From: Stenotrophomonas nitritireducens
GTDB lineage: Bacteria; Pseudomonadota; Gammaproteobacteria; Xanthomonadales; Xanthomonadaceae
Assembly: GCF_001431425.1 (NCBI RefSeq)
Contig: NZ_LDJG01000028.1
Span: forward strand, 1-64,000
Direction of reading: 5' to 3'
DNA length: 64,000 bases
Below the pieces are notes generated by a model that did not search any database, was not told where the DNA came from, and saw nothing but the letters and a program-made list of their open reading frames with translations. Below are positions 1-8,624 of the stretch, in pieces. A program made the translations under genes and the position numbers. Within the stretch, counting starts at the first letter, position 1. Each line of letters starts with the position of its first letter.

Positions 1-1
1 G

Positions 2-211
2 GCCGGCAAGCATGCGCTGGGCTTCAGCGACAGCCAGCCGCAGCTGCGCGGCCTGCCCGCCGGCCAGTACACGCTGGTGGTGGAGGCGGTGCGCGAAGTC
101 GGCGGCCGCGAGCTGCTGAAGATTCCCTTCGAGTGGAAGGGCAAGGCCGGCAACGGCACCGCCCAGGGCCAGAGCGAGCTCGGCCTGGTCACCCTCGCCA
201 TCAAGCCCTGA
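2..211 (+). CDS. DUF2271 family protein, C-terminal fragment (5' end outside window)
   Basis: The reading frame is open from the window edge and ends at TGA 209-211. It encodes about 69 residues, including LRGLPAGQYTLVVEAVREVG, IPFEWKG and a final LGLVTLAIKP. This beta-rich end matches the DUF2271 family of predicted periplasmic proteins, which in Xanthomonadaceae sit between PepSY proteins and DUF4198/ApbE genes. The next gene begins 25 bases downstream in the same direction, so the two are probably co-transcribed. Function is unknown; a role in a periplasmic flavin or metal-related redox cluster is inferred from its neighbours only. The N-terminus and any signal peptide lie outside the window. 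Confidence 0.75.
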   Translation, partial: AGKHALGFSDSQPQLRGLPAGQYTLVVEAVREVGGRELLKIPFEWKGKAGNGTAQGQSELGLVTLAIKP

Positions 212-236
212 CGTTCCGAACAAGGAGAAACACGCC

Positions 237-1091
237 ATGAAACGCACCACCCTGCTCGCCGCGCTGATCGCCGCCACGCTTCCGTTCTCCGCCCTGGCCC
301 ACAAGCAGTGGCTGCTGCCCTCGTCCACCGTGGTCGCCGGCAACGACGTGTGGGTGACGGTGGACGCGGCGGTATCCAACCAGCTGTACTACCCCGACCA
401 CGTGGCGATGCGTCTGGACAACGTCACCATCGCCACGCCGGACGGCGGCACCCTGCAGCCGCAGAACCCGGCCACCGGCAAGTACCGCAGCGTGTTCGAC
501 GTGCAGCTGGAGCAAGAAGGCACCTACCGCATCGCCAACCTCAACAGCGGCATGTCCGCACGCTGGGACACCCCGGAAAGCCTGGCCGCGGCCAAGGACA
601 AGCCGGCGGCTGGCGGCATGGGCGGCCCGCGCGGCGGCTTCCTGCGCAACGCCACGCCTGAAGACCTGGCCACCAAGATCCCGAAGAACGCACAGAACCT
701 GATGGTCACCGAGGGCATCGGCCGGGTGGAGACCTTCGTCACCAAGGGCAAGCCGAGCAGCGTCGCCGCGATCGGCAAGGGCCTGGAGCTGGTGCCGGTC
801 ACCCACCCCAACGATCTGTTCGCCGGCGAGGAAGCCACCTTCAAGCTGGTGGTCGACGGCAAGCCCGCCAGCGGGCTGGAAGTGGAGATCGTGCGCGGCG
901 CCACCCGCTATCGCAACGCGCAGGACGAGATCAAGGTGACCACCGGCGCCGACGGCAGCTTCAAGGTGACCTGGCCGGAAGCGGGCATGTACTGGCTGGA
1001 GACCTCGACCACCGACGCCAAGACCAGCGCGCCGCAGGCCAAGCAGCGCCGGCTGAGCTACGTCGCCACGCTGGAAGTGCTGCCGCAGTGA
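237..1091 (+). CDS. DUF4198 domain periplasmic protein
   Basis: A 284-residue protein with a clear Sec signal peptide (MKRTTLLAALIAATLPFSALA), so it is probably periplasmic. After the signal, HKQWLLPSSTVVAGNDVWVT matches the start of DUF4198 proteins, which resemble periplasmic components linked to metal (Co/Ni) uptake. The C-terminal third looks like an Ig/Big-type fold ending in LEVLPQ. A glycine-rich linker (GGMGGPRGG) near residues 122-130 splits two halves. An RBS (AAGGAGA) lies 8 bases before the ATG. It follows the DUF2271 gene by 25 bases and precedes apbE, so it belongs to the same flavinylation/redox cluster. The exact role is not known. Confidence 0.85.
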   Translation: MKRTTLLAALIAATLPFSALAHKQWLLPSSTVVAGNDVWVTVDAAVSNQLYYPDHVAMRLDNVTIATPDGGTLQPQNPATGKYRSVFDVQLEQEGTYRIANLNSGMSARWDTPESLAAAKDKPAAGGMGGPRGGFLRNATPEDLATKIPKNAQNLMVTEGIGRVETFVTKGKPSSVAAIGKGLELVPVTHPNDLFAGEEATFKLVVDGKPASGLEVEIVRGATRYRNAQDEIKVTTGADGSFKVTWPEAGMYWLETSTTDAKTSAPQAKQRRLSYVATLEVLPQ

Positions 1092-1253
1092 CGCAGGAAT
1101 GAGTGAAGAGGAGTGAGGGGCGAGAAGAGCCGCAACACCGGCGACGACCCGCTCCCCTCCTCCCGCTCCATGCCTGCGCTTGTCGGGAGGACGGACAGGC
1201 ACGCCTGTCCGCATCTCCTCCCCACTACCTCCTCTTCACTCGATTCTGGCTCC

Positions 1254-2225
1254 ATGTCTTCTCCCGACATCGCCGCCCTCGGCGGCCACACCATGGGCAC
1301 CACCTGGAGCGTGAAGCTGGTGGCGCCACGCGGTCGCGACCTGCACCCGCTGCATGCGGGCATCCAGGCGCAGCTCGACCGCGTGGTCGCGCAGATGAGC
1401 ACCTGGGAGCCGGGGTCGGACATCAGCCGCTACAACCGCGCCGCCGCCGGCAGCTGGCAGCCGCTGCCCGGCGAGTTCTGGCGCGTGCTGCTGGCCGCGC
1501 AGGCCGTGGCCGAACGCAGTGGTGGCGCTTTCGATCCCACTGTCGGCCCGTTGGTGGCGCTGTGGGGTTTCGGTGCCGATGCCGGACAACGGCGTGCGCC
1601 CGATGCCGCAAGGCTTGCCCAGGTCGCCGCGCAGTGTGGGTGGCAGCGGCTGCTGCTGGACCTGCCGGCGCAGGCCGCGCTGCAGCCCGGCGGGCTGCAA
1701 CTGGATCTGTCGGCCATCGCCAAGGGCTATGGCGTCGACCTGGTCAGCGACTGGCTGCGCGGACAGGGCATCGACGCGGCGCTGGTCGAGGTCGGCGGCG
1801 AACTGCACGGCCGCGGCCGCAAGCCCGACGGCCAACCGTGGCGCGTGCTGGTCGAATCGGCGCCGGAGGAAGACGCCGGCGCCGGGCATCCGCCGCGCGT
1901 GCTGGCGCTCGACGACCTGGCGGTGGCCACCTCCGGCGACCGCTGGCACCGCTACGAGCAGGACGGCGTGAGCTACAGCCATACCCTGGACCCGCGCCGG
2001 CATGCGCCGGTGACGGCCGCGGCCGCCGCGGTCACCGTGATCCATCGCGAGGCGATGCTGGCCGACGCCTGGGCCACCGCATTGACGGTGATGGGCGCGG
2101 ATGAAGGGCTCGCCTTCGCCGACGCCCATGGCCTGGCCGCGCGCTTCCTCCAGCGTGGCGCCGATGGCCCGGTCGAAACCCTGTCGCAGGGCTTCCGGCG
2201 GCACCTGGACGCAGGCAACGCATGA
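1254..2225 (+). CDS. apbE: ApbE-type FAD:protein FMN transferase
   Basis: ApbE enzymes transfer FMN from FAD to Thr/Ser of target flavoproteins. Hallmarks are present: GGHTMGTTWSV near the N-terminus, LSAIAKGYGVD in the FAD-binding core, EVGGELHGRG, and YSHTLDPRRHAPV before the metal-binding end. I start at ATG 1254 (323 aa) because the conserved domain begins about 10 residues later. The open frame continues upstream to 1113, but that stretch is low-complexity and has no hydrophobic signal. The protein therefore appears to lack the Sec or lipoprotein signal of most periplasmic ApbE proteins. Its stop overlaps the ATG of the flavodoxin reductase gene (ATGA), so the two are translationally coupled. 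No DxxTGAT-type acceptor motif is visible in the neighbours; the target is probably upstream of the window. Confidence 0.9.
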   Translation: MSSPDIAALGGHTMGTTWSVKLVAPRGRDLHPLHAGIQAQLDRVVAQMSTWEPGSDISRYNRAAAGSWQPLPGEFWRVLLAAQAVAERSGGAFDPTVGPLVALWGFGADAGQRRAPDAARLAQVAAQCGWQRLLLDLPAQAALQPGGLQLDLSAIAKGYGVDLVSDWLRGQGIDAALVEVGGELHGRGRKPDGQPWRVLVESAPEEDAGAGHPPRVLALDDLAVATSGDRWHRYEQDGVSYSHTLDPRRHAPVTAAAAAVTVIHREAMLADAWATALTVMGADEGLAFADAHGLAARFLQRGADGPVETLSQGFRRHLDAGNA

Positions 2226-3829
2226 GCCGCTCCGCCTCCGCGCGCATCATCGCCGGCAATGCCGCGGTCATCGCCCTGCTGCTGGCGATCGCCGGCCTGC
2301 TGCTGCGCCTGCACCTGGGCGAGAACTGGTGGCTGGCTGCACCGCTTCCGGCCCGGCGCTGGATCGCGCTGGCCGCCCTGCTCGCCTATGCGGCCGGGTG
2401 CGCGGCGCTGTGGTGGCATGCGCGTCCGCGCCAGGACGATGCCACCGAGGCCGGCGAGCCGCCGCTGCTGGTGGTCTGGGCCAGCCAGACCGGCTTTGCC
2501 CGGCAACTGGCCGAGCACACCGCGCAGAGCCTGCGCGATGGCGGCTGCCGGGTACGCCTGCGCGCGCTCGACCAGGTCGATGCGGCCTTGCTGGGCGGCA
2601 CGCGCAAGGCGCTGTTCGTCGCCAGCACCACCGGCGAAGGCGACCCGCCCGACCACGCGCTGGCCTTCCTCGGCCAGGTGATGCGGCAGGCGCCGCCGCT
2701 GCCGGACCTGCACTACGCGGTGCTGGCGCTGGGCGACCGCAGCTACGAGCACTATTGCGCGTTCGGCCATCGGCTGGACGACTGGCTGCGCCAGCACGGC
2801 GCCCGGCCCCTGTTTGATACCGTGGAAGTGGACAACGCCGACCCCGCCGCCCTGCGCCATTGGCAGCAGCTGCTCGGCCAGTTCGGCGACGGCAGCGTCC
2901 AGGTCGACTGGAGCGCACCGGACTACCAGCCATGGTTGCTGCGCGCACGCCAGCAGCTGAATCCCGGCAGCGTCGGCGGCCCGGTATTCCACCTGCGCCT
3001 GCAACCGGCCGATGGCGACCTGCCCGCGTGGCAGGCCGGCGACATCGCCGAAGTCGGCCCGCGGCATGCCGCCGGCGCCGTCGAACACTGGATGCGCACG
3101 CATGATCTCGACGTGCGGACGACGCTGGCCGATGGCCGCGCATTGCGCGAGGTCCTGGCCGCCTCGAAGCTGCCCGACACCCTCGATTCCAGCGCCCCCG
3201 ACGCCATCGCCGCCGCGCTGCAGGCCTTGCCGCACCGCGAATACTCCATCGCCTCGCTGCCATCGGAAGGCAGCCTGCACCTGCTGCTGCGCCGGCAGGC
3301 GCATCCGGACGGAACACCGGGCCTGGCCAGCGGCTGGCTGTGCGACGACGCCGCCATCGGCGGGCGCATCGACCTGCGCCTGCGCGCGAATGCCAACTTC
3401 CATCCGCCGGCGGACGATGCGCCGCTGGTGCTGATCGGCAACGGCACCGGCATCGCCGGCCTGCGCGCGCACCTGCGCGCGCGCATCGATGCCGGCGCGC
3501 GCCGCAACTGGCTGCTGTTCGGCGAGCGCAACCATATCCACGATTTCCACTTCGGCGACGAACTCGAACAGTGGCGGCACGAAGGCTGGATCGAACGTCT
3601 GGACGCCGTTTTCAGCCGCGACGGCGGCGCACACCGTTATGTGCAGGACGCCTTGGCCGCGCAGGCCGACCTGCTGCGCCAGTGGGTCGACGACGGCGCC
3701 GCCGTACTGGTCTGCGGCAGCCTGCAGGGCATGGCCCCGGCGGTGGACGCGGCGATCGCGCAGGCGCTTGGCGAGGAGCGCAAGGAACAACTGGTGATGC
3801 AGCGGCGCTACCGGCGCGACGTGTATTGA
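2222..3829 (+). CDS. Membrane-anchored flavodoxin/ferredoxin-NADP reductase (sulfite reductase flavoprotein-like)
   Basis: This 535-residue protein has two N-terminal membrane helices (about residues 5-28 and 42-64). A flavodoxin domain follows (VVWASQTGFARQLAEHTAQS, then STTGEGDPPDHA), then a CysJ-like FAD/NADPH reductase: REYSIASL binds FAD, LIGNGTGIAGLRAHLRARI and CGSLQGMAPAVDAAI bind NADPH, and the C-terminus RRDVY is typical. It is a diflavin reductase moving electrons from NADPH through FAD and FMN, probably to a membrane or periplasmic partner. Unlike true CysJ it is membrane-anchored and no sulfite reductase hemoprotein is nearby. The 4-base overlap with apbE places it in a flavinylation-linked electron-transfer cluster. 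Its N-terminal helices may correspond to the tail of a PepSY-type anchor; that is inference. Confidence 0.85.
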   Translation: MSRSASARIIAGNAAVIALLLAIAGLLLRLHLGENWWLAAPLPARRWIALAALLAYAAGCAALWWHARPRQDDATEAGEPPLLVVWASQTGFARQLAEHTAQSLRDGGCRVRLRALDQVDAALLGGTRKALFVASTTGEGDPPDHALAFLGQVMRQAPPLPDLHYAVLALGDRSYEHYCAFGHRLDDWLRQHGARPLFDTVEVDNADPAALRHWQQLLGQFGDGSVQVDWSAPDYQPWLLRARQQLNPGSVGGPVFHLRLQPADGDLPAWQAGDIAEVGPRHAAGAVEHWMRTHDLDVRTTLADGRALREVLAASKLPDTLDSSAPDAIAAALQALPHREYSIASLPSEGSLHLLLRRQAHPDGTPGLASGWLCDDAAIGGRIDLRLRANANFHPPADDAPLVLIGNGTGIAGLRAHLRARIDAGARRNWLLFGERNHIHDFHFGDELEQWRHEGWIERLDAVFSRDGGAHRYVQDALAAQADLLRQWVDDGAAVLVCGSLQGMAPAVDAAIAQALGEERKEQLVMQRRYRRDVY

Positions 3830-3910
3830 GGCCAGGAACGAATCAACGAGGAACGCGCAAGGGCAGCCGCAGGCGCCGCGTTATCGTGGCGACGTCTGGT
3901 GTGGCTCTGT

Positions 3911-4527
3911 CGGGAAGGCCCCAGCGGGGCGGTGCCCCGCTCTACAACGGCACGGGGTTCCGTAGCGCCGGGCAACGCCCGGCGGGGCTTGCCCGGGAAG
4001 GCCCCTGCGGGGCGGTGCCCCGCTCTACAACGGCACGGGGTGCTGTAGCGCCGGGCAGCGCCCGGCGGGGCTTGGCCTGGAAGGCCTCAGCGGGGCGGTG
4101 CCCCGCTCTACAACGGCGCGGGGTTCCATGGCGCCGGGCAGCGCCCGGCGGGGCTTGGCCGGGGAGGCTCCAGCGGGGCCGTGCCCCGCTCTACAACGGC
4201 ACGAGGTTCTGTAGCGCCGGGCAGTGCACGGCGGGGCTTGGCCGGGAAGGCTCCAGCGGGGTGGTGCCCCGCTCTACAACGGCACGAGGTTCTGTAGCGC
4301 CGGGTAGCGCCCGGCGGGGCTTGCCCGGGAAGGCCCCAGCGGGGCGGTGCCCCGCGCTACGACGGCGCGAGGTTCCGTAGCGCCGGGCAGCGCCCGGCGG
4401 GACTTGGCCGGGAAGGCCCCTGCGGGGCGGTGCCCCGCTCTACGACGGCGCGGGGTTTTGTAGCGCCGGGCAGCGCCCGGCGGGGCTTGGCCGGGAAGGC
4501 CCCAGCGGTGCGCTGCCCCGCTCTACG
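3911..4527. repeat. Tandem array of eight 83-bp units, each with two GTAG-type REP palindromes
   Basis: The pentamer TCTAC at the right edge of each unit recurs at 3941, 4024, 4107, 4190, 4273, 4356 (as GCTAC), 4439 and 4522, an exact 83-base period. Each unit holds two convergent palindromic modules: GTAG + CGCCGGGC..GCCCGGCG on the + strand, and a module reading GTAG + AGCGGGGC..GCCCCGCT on the minus strand. A linker of about 15 bases separates them. GTAG-headed palindromes match the REP/SMAG type described in Stenotrophomonas. It fills the gap between two unrelated genes and abuts the DUF1801 stop; it may also form strong hairpins that end transcripts. Confidence 0.9.
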
Positions 4528-4909
4528 TCAGTTGCGCCATCCACTGCCTGATCAGCGCGACCACGGCGGTACGCCTGGCCTCCAGTTCCGCGGCATCGCG
4601 GAATTCGAGCAGGGCGCGATCCGGCCCCAGCCACTCCAGCAGGCCCTCCGGATCGGCAACAACGTCGGCCGGCAAGCTGCGCTTCTTCGTTCCCAGATGC
4701 AGGATCAGGCGCACCACGTCGGGCCTGCGCAGCTGCATCGTGGCGAAGTGCTCCGAGGTGCGGAAGCTGGGCGCGTTCCATTTGACCGCTTCGGCGATCG
4801 CGGGGTCGACCGCCAGCAGCAGGACGCGCAGCGCGCGTATCGTCGACGCCAGCGGGTGATCCAGCGCGTCGATGAACGCATCGACGTCCGTCGTCGTGGC
4901 CTTGCCCAT
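4523..4909 (-). CDS. DUF1801 domain protein
   Basis: A 128-residue cytoplasmic protein of the DUF1801 (YdhG-like) family. MGKATTTDVDAFIDALDHPL and the central EAVKWNAPSFRTSEHFATM correspond to the family's conserved W-N-x-P-x-F core. No catalytic residues are known for this fold and function is unknown. Its stop codon falls inside the last repeat unit of the 83-bp array, so the array reaches right up to the gene. It lies downstream of the HutD-like gene on the same strand (75-base gap) and may share its transcript. Confidence 0.85.
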   Translation of the reverse strand: MGKATTTDVDAFIDALDHPLASTIRALRVLLLAVDPAIAEAVKWNAPSFRTSEHFATMQLRRPDVVRLILHLGTKKRSLPADVVADPEGLLEWLGPDRALLEFRDAAELEARRTAVVALIRQWMAQLT

Positions 4910-4984
4910 CGCTCCTCCCGGCGGTGCCTGCCGGGCGCCATCATCGGCCCGCGCGCACGGCCCTGTCCATGCGCCGCAACCGCC

Positions 4985-5581
4985 TCAGGCGGCGGAGGCC
5001 GGCGTGATCCGTATCGCCAACAACTCCCCGCCACCGAGCAGCGCATGGCGGCGGCGCCCGCCGGCGCCCAGCCACGCCGTATCGCCGGCCTGCAGGGGCG
5101 GCAGCGTCGCGTCCTCGAATGCGGCCTGCCCGGCCAGCAGGTGGATCGCCCACGCCACCTGCGGTTCGGTGAAGAACAGCATGCTGCCGACCAGCGGCCG
5201 GTGCAGCAGTTCGGCATGCAGGTCCGCGCGCCGCCACATCAGGTTGAAATCGCGGGTGGTTCCATCGACCAGCTCGCCGGTCAGTTCGTCCTCGCCGGCG
5301 AAGCGCAGCCGCTGGTGTGGCGGCAGCAGGGTTTCGCAGCGGCCATCGGCGAAACGCAGGCGCAGGCCCTCGCCCTCCAGCAGCACCAGTTCGCGTTCGA
5401 CGCCGGGAAACGCGGAAAACGCCGCGTCCTGCTCGATCTCGGCGATGGACAGGCGCAGCTGCCAGTCGCCCTGTGCGGGCAGGCGCAGGATTTCGCGGGT
5501 CCAGCCCAGGCCGTTGCGCCACCGTTCGCGGTGGTAGACGGCAGCCGGGATGACGCGGGAAGGCGAGTTCAGGATTTCCAT
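4985..5581 (-). CDS. HutD family protein
   Basis: A 198-residue cupin-like protein. RERWRNGLGWTREI near the N-terminus, a central RDFNLMWRR and the final GGGELLAIRITPA are characteristic of HutD/Ves (DUF886). HutD proteins are associated with histidine utilisation in pseudomonads, where they may set an upper limit on hut operon activity, but no hut genes are present here. I chose the ATG at 5579-5581, where the conserved MEILNSPSRVIPAAVYHR begins; the 21-residue upstream extension runs into a REP element. Orphan status makes the substrate and role uncertain. Confidence 0.85.
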   Translation of the reverse strand: MEILNSPSRVIPAAVYHRERWRNGLGWTREILRLPAQGDWQLRLSIAEIEQDAAFSAFPGVERELVLLEGEGLRLRFADGRCETLLPPHQRLRFAGEDELTGELVDGTTRDFNLMWRRADLHAELLHRPLVGSMLFFTEPQVAWAIHLLAGQAAFEDATLPPLQAGDTAWLGAGGRRRHALLGGGELLAIRITPASAA

Positions 5582-5612
5582 CGCGCCATGATGCCATCGC
5601 CGCGATGCCGTT

Positions 5613-5640
5613 GTAGGAGCGGCATCAGCCGCGCCGGGCT
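5613..5640. repeat. REP element (GTAGGAGCGG type)
   Basis: GTAGGAGCGGCATCAGCCGC is a short imperfect palindrome headed by GTAG, of the same type as the copies at 19218, 19314, 19401 and 35855. It lies in the short gap between the HutD-like gene start and the end of the oligomer hydrolase gene. Confidence 0.75.
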
Positions 5641-5693
5641 TCACCGGGAAAGCCCAGGCACGCCTCGCATCGCTCCCATGACAACGGCTGCGG

Positions 5694-7526
5694 TTACTTC
5701 GGCATTGCCAGGTTTTCGGCGGTCAACGGTCTGCCCGCGCGCGGCGTGGTTTCGATCACCGCGTCGACCGGCAATGGCGTGCCCTTGTCCAGACGTTCCT
5801 GCACGCGGTCCAGCGCGGCGTACACATAAGGCAGCAGCGGCAGGTAGCGCGCGCCGTAATCGGGCAGGCCGAGGAAGCCGTCGAAGTGCTGCACATGGCG
5901 CACCTGCCAGTAGTTCACCTCGCGCCCGGCCGCCTTGGCCGCGGCCACGTAGGGCGCGCTGCTGAAGGCCGGCGGGATCAGGCCGTCGTCGGTGCCGTGC
6001 ACCACCATCACCGGCAGGCCCTTGCGCGGCAGGCCGGCGCGGGTGGCCTGGATGCCGGCCTGCACGCGACGGGCGTCCTCGCCCTGCCCGTCCCACAGGC
6101 CGCGCAGGCACTTCAAGCCGGCGTAGGTCAGGTCCGGCAGCTGCACCCTGCTGTCGAGCAGGCCGACGCCGGCGCCCGGCGGGATGCCGCCGCCATCGGC
6201 GATCCACGCCGCACGCTCGGCAGCGGTGGCCGCGCGCGGCGAGAAATCCGGATTCTGCGCGGCAAAGGCAAAGCCGCAGGGGTGTTCGCCCACGCCATAG
6301 CGGCCATAGGCCGAAGCGTAGGTGGCGGCGACCGCGCGCCACAGGTCGAAGCCGGTGGACAGCGCGCCGGCACGCAGCGCGGCGTCGGTCCAGCCCTTGC
6401 CCAGCATCAGCTCGTAGGCGGCCTTGGCCTGCGCTGCGGGCGTGGCACCATCGATGACGCCTTCGGCCGCCAGCGTGGCGCAGCGCACGGCGGCGCCGGC
6501 CTGCAGCGCGGCGGTCAGCGGCGGCTGCGGCAGGCCGGTCATGTGCAGCTGCGCGCAGGGCATCAGCAGCGCCGCTTCGGTGGAATAGTCGTACAGCGCG
6601 CGGGCGCCGGGGCCGTCGGACAGCACGCTCGGCTCGCCGGCGACCACCGCGTCCAGCCAGTCGCCTTCCAGCTCGGCCGCACGCAGCACCGCGCCGCCGC
6701 CGTTGGAGATGCCCACCGCGACGACGCGGGTGTTGGCGAAGGTGAAGGGCGCGGCCTGCGGGAACGCCTGGTCCAGCGCCAGCAGCGCGAATTCGGCCGC
6801 CTGCTTCACATGGCGGCCCCAGTCGGCTTCCGGGTTGTCCTTGGAGTGGGCGTGCTTGAAGGCCACGCCGGAAGCGTTGACCGGCGCGTCCGGCACGAAG
6901 GCCAGGTCGGCGGCCTCGCCCAGGGCCCCGACCATGCCGTTGGCGCGCACGCCCATCTGCGCGTCCAGGTCGAAATAATCGCTGCCCGCGCCCTTGTCGG
7001 TGTACACCACCGCGCAGCCCTTGGGCAGGCCCCAGGCCGCCGCCACCGACACCGCGCCGTAGATGCCGCGCGAACCGGAGGCCGGCGCCACCAGCACGCA
7101 GCGCCTGCCGGTGTCGAAATTGTCCGGCACCTGCGCCAGCACGCGATGCGGCTGCTTCGCCCCGGGCAGGCGCGCATAGGCCGAATATTCGCGGCCCGGC
7201 ACCGCCTCCAGCGTGCCGAACAGCTCGCCGTAGCCGCCGCCCGGCGCGAGGTCGGCGATGCCGCGCCAACTGCCCCACAGCGCGCGCCGGCGCAGCTCCT
7301 CCACGGTCGGCGCGCCGGCGTCGGCGAAGGCCGGCGGCGCCAGGCTGCGCAGCCCGGCCAGGCCGAGGCCGGCAGTCAACAGGTCGTCGTCGCCGCGGTG
7401 TTCGCTGCGCAGTTCGTTGCTGAACATGGAAGACTCCACGGACTTGGAAGCGGGGCCGCTGGCGCACGACGCCAGGCCGAATCCGATGACGAGGCCGCAG
7501 GCGGCGCGCAGGAGGGAAGTAGTCAT
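5694..7526 (-). CDS. 3-hydroxybutyrate oligomer hydrolase (lipoprotein)
   Basis: A 610-residue member of the D-(-)-3-hydroxybutyrate oligomer hydrolase family, which splits water-soluble 3HB oligomers from PHB breakdown into monomers. The N-terminus (LLRAACGLVIGFGLASCASG) is a lipoprotein signal with lipobox LASC, so it is probably outer-membrane or periplasmic. The serine-hydrolase elbow VGISNGGGAVL puts the likely nucleophile at Ser274. Other family blocks are APASGSRGIYGAVSVAAAWG, VYTDKGAGSDYFDL and VMVVHGTDDGLIPPAF. It is divergent from the 3HB dehydrogenase gene (113-base gap holding a shared operator-like motif), so oligomer cleavage and monomer oxidation are likely co-regulated. Start ATG 7524-7526 is the only one giving a full signal. 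Confidence 0.9.
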   Translation of the reverse strand: MTTSLLRAACGLVIGFGLASCASGPASKSVESSMFSNELRSEHRGDDDLLTAGLGLAGLRSLAPPAFADAGAPTVEELRRRALWGSWRGIADLAPGGGYGELFGTLEAVPGREYSAYARLPGAKQPHRVLAQVPDNFDTGRRCVLVAPASGSRGIYGAVSVAAAWGLPKGCAVVYTDKGAGSDYFDLDAQMGVRANGMVGALGEAADLAFVPDAPVNASGVAFKHAHSKDNPEADWGRHVKQAAEFALLALDQAFPQAAPFTFANTRVVAVGISNGGGAVLRAAELEGDWLDAVVAGEPSVLSDGPGARALYDYSTEAALLMPCAQLHMTGLPQPPLTAALQAGAAVRCATLAAEGVIDGATPAAQAKAAYELMLGKGWTDAALRAGALSTGFDLWRAVAATYASAYGRYGVGEHPCGFAFAAQNPDFSPRAATAAERAAWIADGGGIPPGAGVGLLDSRVQLPDLTYAGLKCLRGLWDGQGEDARRVQAGIQATRAGLPRKGLPVMVVHGTDDGLIPPAFSSAPYVAAAKAAGREVNYWQVRHVQHFDGFLGLPDYGARYLPLLPYVYAALDRVQERLDKGTPLPVDAVIETTPRAGRPLTAENLAMPK

Positions 7527-7559
7527 GCCGGCACACTAGCAGAGCGCCCCGCCCAGCCC

Positions 7560-7574
7560 ATCGTACTTTCGTAC
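7560..7574. promoter_or_regulatory. Putative response-regulator site upstream of the 3HB genes
   Basis: ATCGTACTTTCGTAC contains the inverted repeat GTAC-TTTC-GTAC. A 13-of-15 match (ATCGTCCGTTCGTAC) lies at 21917-21931, in the other divergent gap of the proposed 3HB regulon. Both sites lie in short non-coding DNA between divergent genes. Binding by the LuxR-type regulator at 8625 is inferred. Confidence 0.5.
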
Positions 7575-7639
7575 CACGCGGCGCTTACGTCCCGGCTGCT
7601 ACGTTCTGCAGCCTTCCCCCACTGTTTCACGGAGTTCCC

Positions 7640-8437
7640 ATGGACCGTTTCCTGCAGGGCCGCACCGCGCTGGTGACCGGCAGCACCTCGGGGATTGGAC
7701 TTGCCATCGCACAGGCATTGGCCGCGGCCGGCGCCCGCGTGGCGATCAACGGCCTGGGTACGGCCGAACAGGTCGATGCCGCGCTCGCCAGCGTCACCGC
7801 AACCGGCAGCGAATCGCGCCACTTCGGCGCCGACCTGCGCAACCCCGCCGAGATCGAGGCGATGATGGCCGCGGTGCAGGACTGGGGCGCGCTCGACGTG
7901 CTGGTCAACTGCGCCGGCATCCAGCACGCCGCGCCGCTGGCCGAACAGCCCGCGCACAAGTGGGACGACATCATCGCCATCAACCTCAGCGCCGCCTTCC
8001 ACACCATGCAGCAGGCGCTGCCGGGCATGGCCGGACGCGGCTACGGCCGGGTGGTCAACATCGCCTCGGTGCATGGGCTGGTGGCCTCGAAGAACAAGGC
8101 GCCCTACGTGGCCAGCAAGTTCGGCATCGTCGGCCTGAGCAAGGTCGCGGCGCTGGAGTACGCGGCTGCCGGCAGCCGCGACAGCGGCGGCGTCACCGTC
8201 AACTGCGTGTGCCCGGGCTGGGTGGAAACGCCGCTGATCGAGCCGCAGATCCAGGCGCACCGCAACGGCGGCAGCCGCGACGACGGCGTGCGCGCCCTGC
8301 TGGAGGAAAAGCAGCCCAGCCTGCGCATGTCGCTGCCCGAAGACATCGCCGCGATGGTGGTGTGGCTGTGCCGCCGCGAGGCGCACAACCTTACCGGCAC
8401 GGCGCTGCCGATGGACGGCGCCTGGACCGCCCAGTAA
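7640..8437 (+). CDS. bdhA: D-3-hydroxybutyrate dehydrogenase
   Basis: A 265-residue classical short-chain dehydrogenase that oxidises D-3-hydroxybutyrate to acetoacetate with NAD. The cofactor site is TGSTSGIG, followed by NCAGIQHAAP. The catalytic Ser-Tyr-Lys set is in NIASVHGLVASKNKAPYVASK. The family-specific IQHAAPL, CVCPGWVETPLIEPQI and the end LPMDGAWTAQ separate it from general SDR reductases. The start follows a GGAG ribosome site. It is divergent from the oligomer hydrolase and followed by a LuxR-type response regulator, which forms a compact 3HB utilisation unit. It should act in the cytoplasm after uptake of 3HB, perhaps by the GntP permease at 21995. Confidence 0.93.
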   Translation: MDRFLQGRTALVTGSTSGIGLAIAQALAAAGARVAINGLGTAEQVDAALASVTATGSESRHFGADLRNPAEIEAMMAAVQDWGALDVLVNCAGIQHAAPLAEQPAHKWDDIIAINLSAAFHTMQQALPGMAGRGYGRVVNIASVHGLVASKNKAPYVASKFGIVGLSKVAALEYAAAGSRDSGGVTVNCVCPGWVETPLIEPQIQAHRNGGSRDDGVRALLEEKQPSLRMSLPEDIAAMVVWLCRREAHNLTGTALPMDGAWTAQ

Positions 8438-8449
8438 ACAACCGCTCCC

Positions 8450-8565
8450 GCAGGAGCGCTTTCCGCCGCGACGGAGCACTCATGCCGATCCTTCCGCAGC
8501 GGGCCAGCGCCCAGCGTGCGGCTGGGCCGATGGGAATGCCGCATCGCGACCGAAGCCGCTCCTGC
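8450..8565. repeat. Inverted pair of REP elements (BIME-like)
   Basis: One REP (GCAGGAGCGCTTTCCGCCGC, 8450-8474) faces an inverted copy (CGCGACCGAAGCCGCTCCTG, inside 8542-8565), with about 67 bases between. The pair fills most of the gap between the 3HB dehydrogenase gene and the response regulator gene and may act as a transcript 3' hairpin. Confidence 0.7.
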
Positions 8566-8624
8566 GGGGCCGCTCCTCCACGCTGCGCCCATTTCGCCGA
8601 CAATCGAGGCCCGTCCCCGCCACC

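Noticed and set aside
2222-3829. CysJ of assimilatory sulfite reduction
   Set aside because: The protein has two N-terminal membrane helices and an ApbE partner, and no cysI or cysH is nearby.
3911-4527. Possible CRISPR or centromere-like iteron array
   Set aside because: The 83-bp units are conserved from end to end and their modules recur at five other intergenic sites, as REP elements do.
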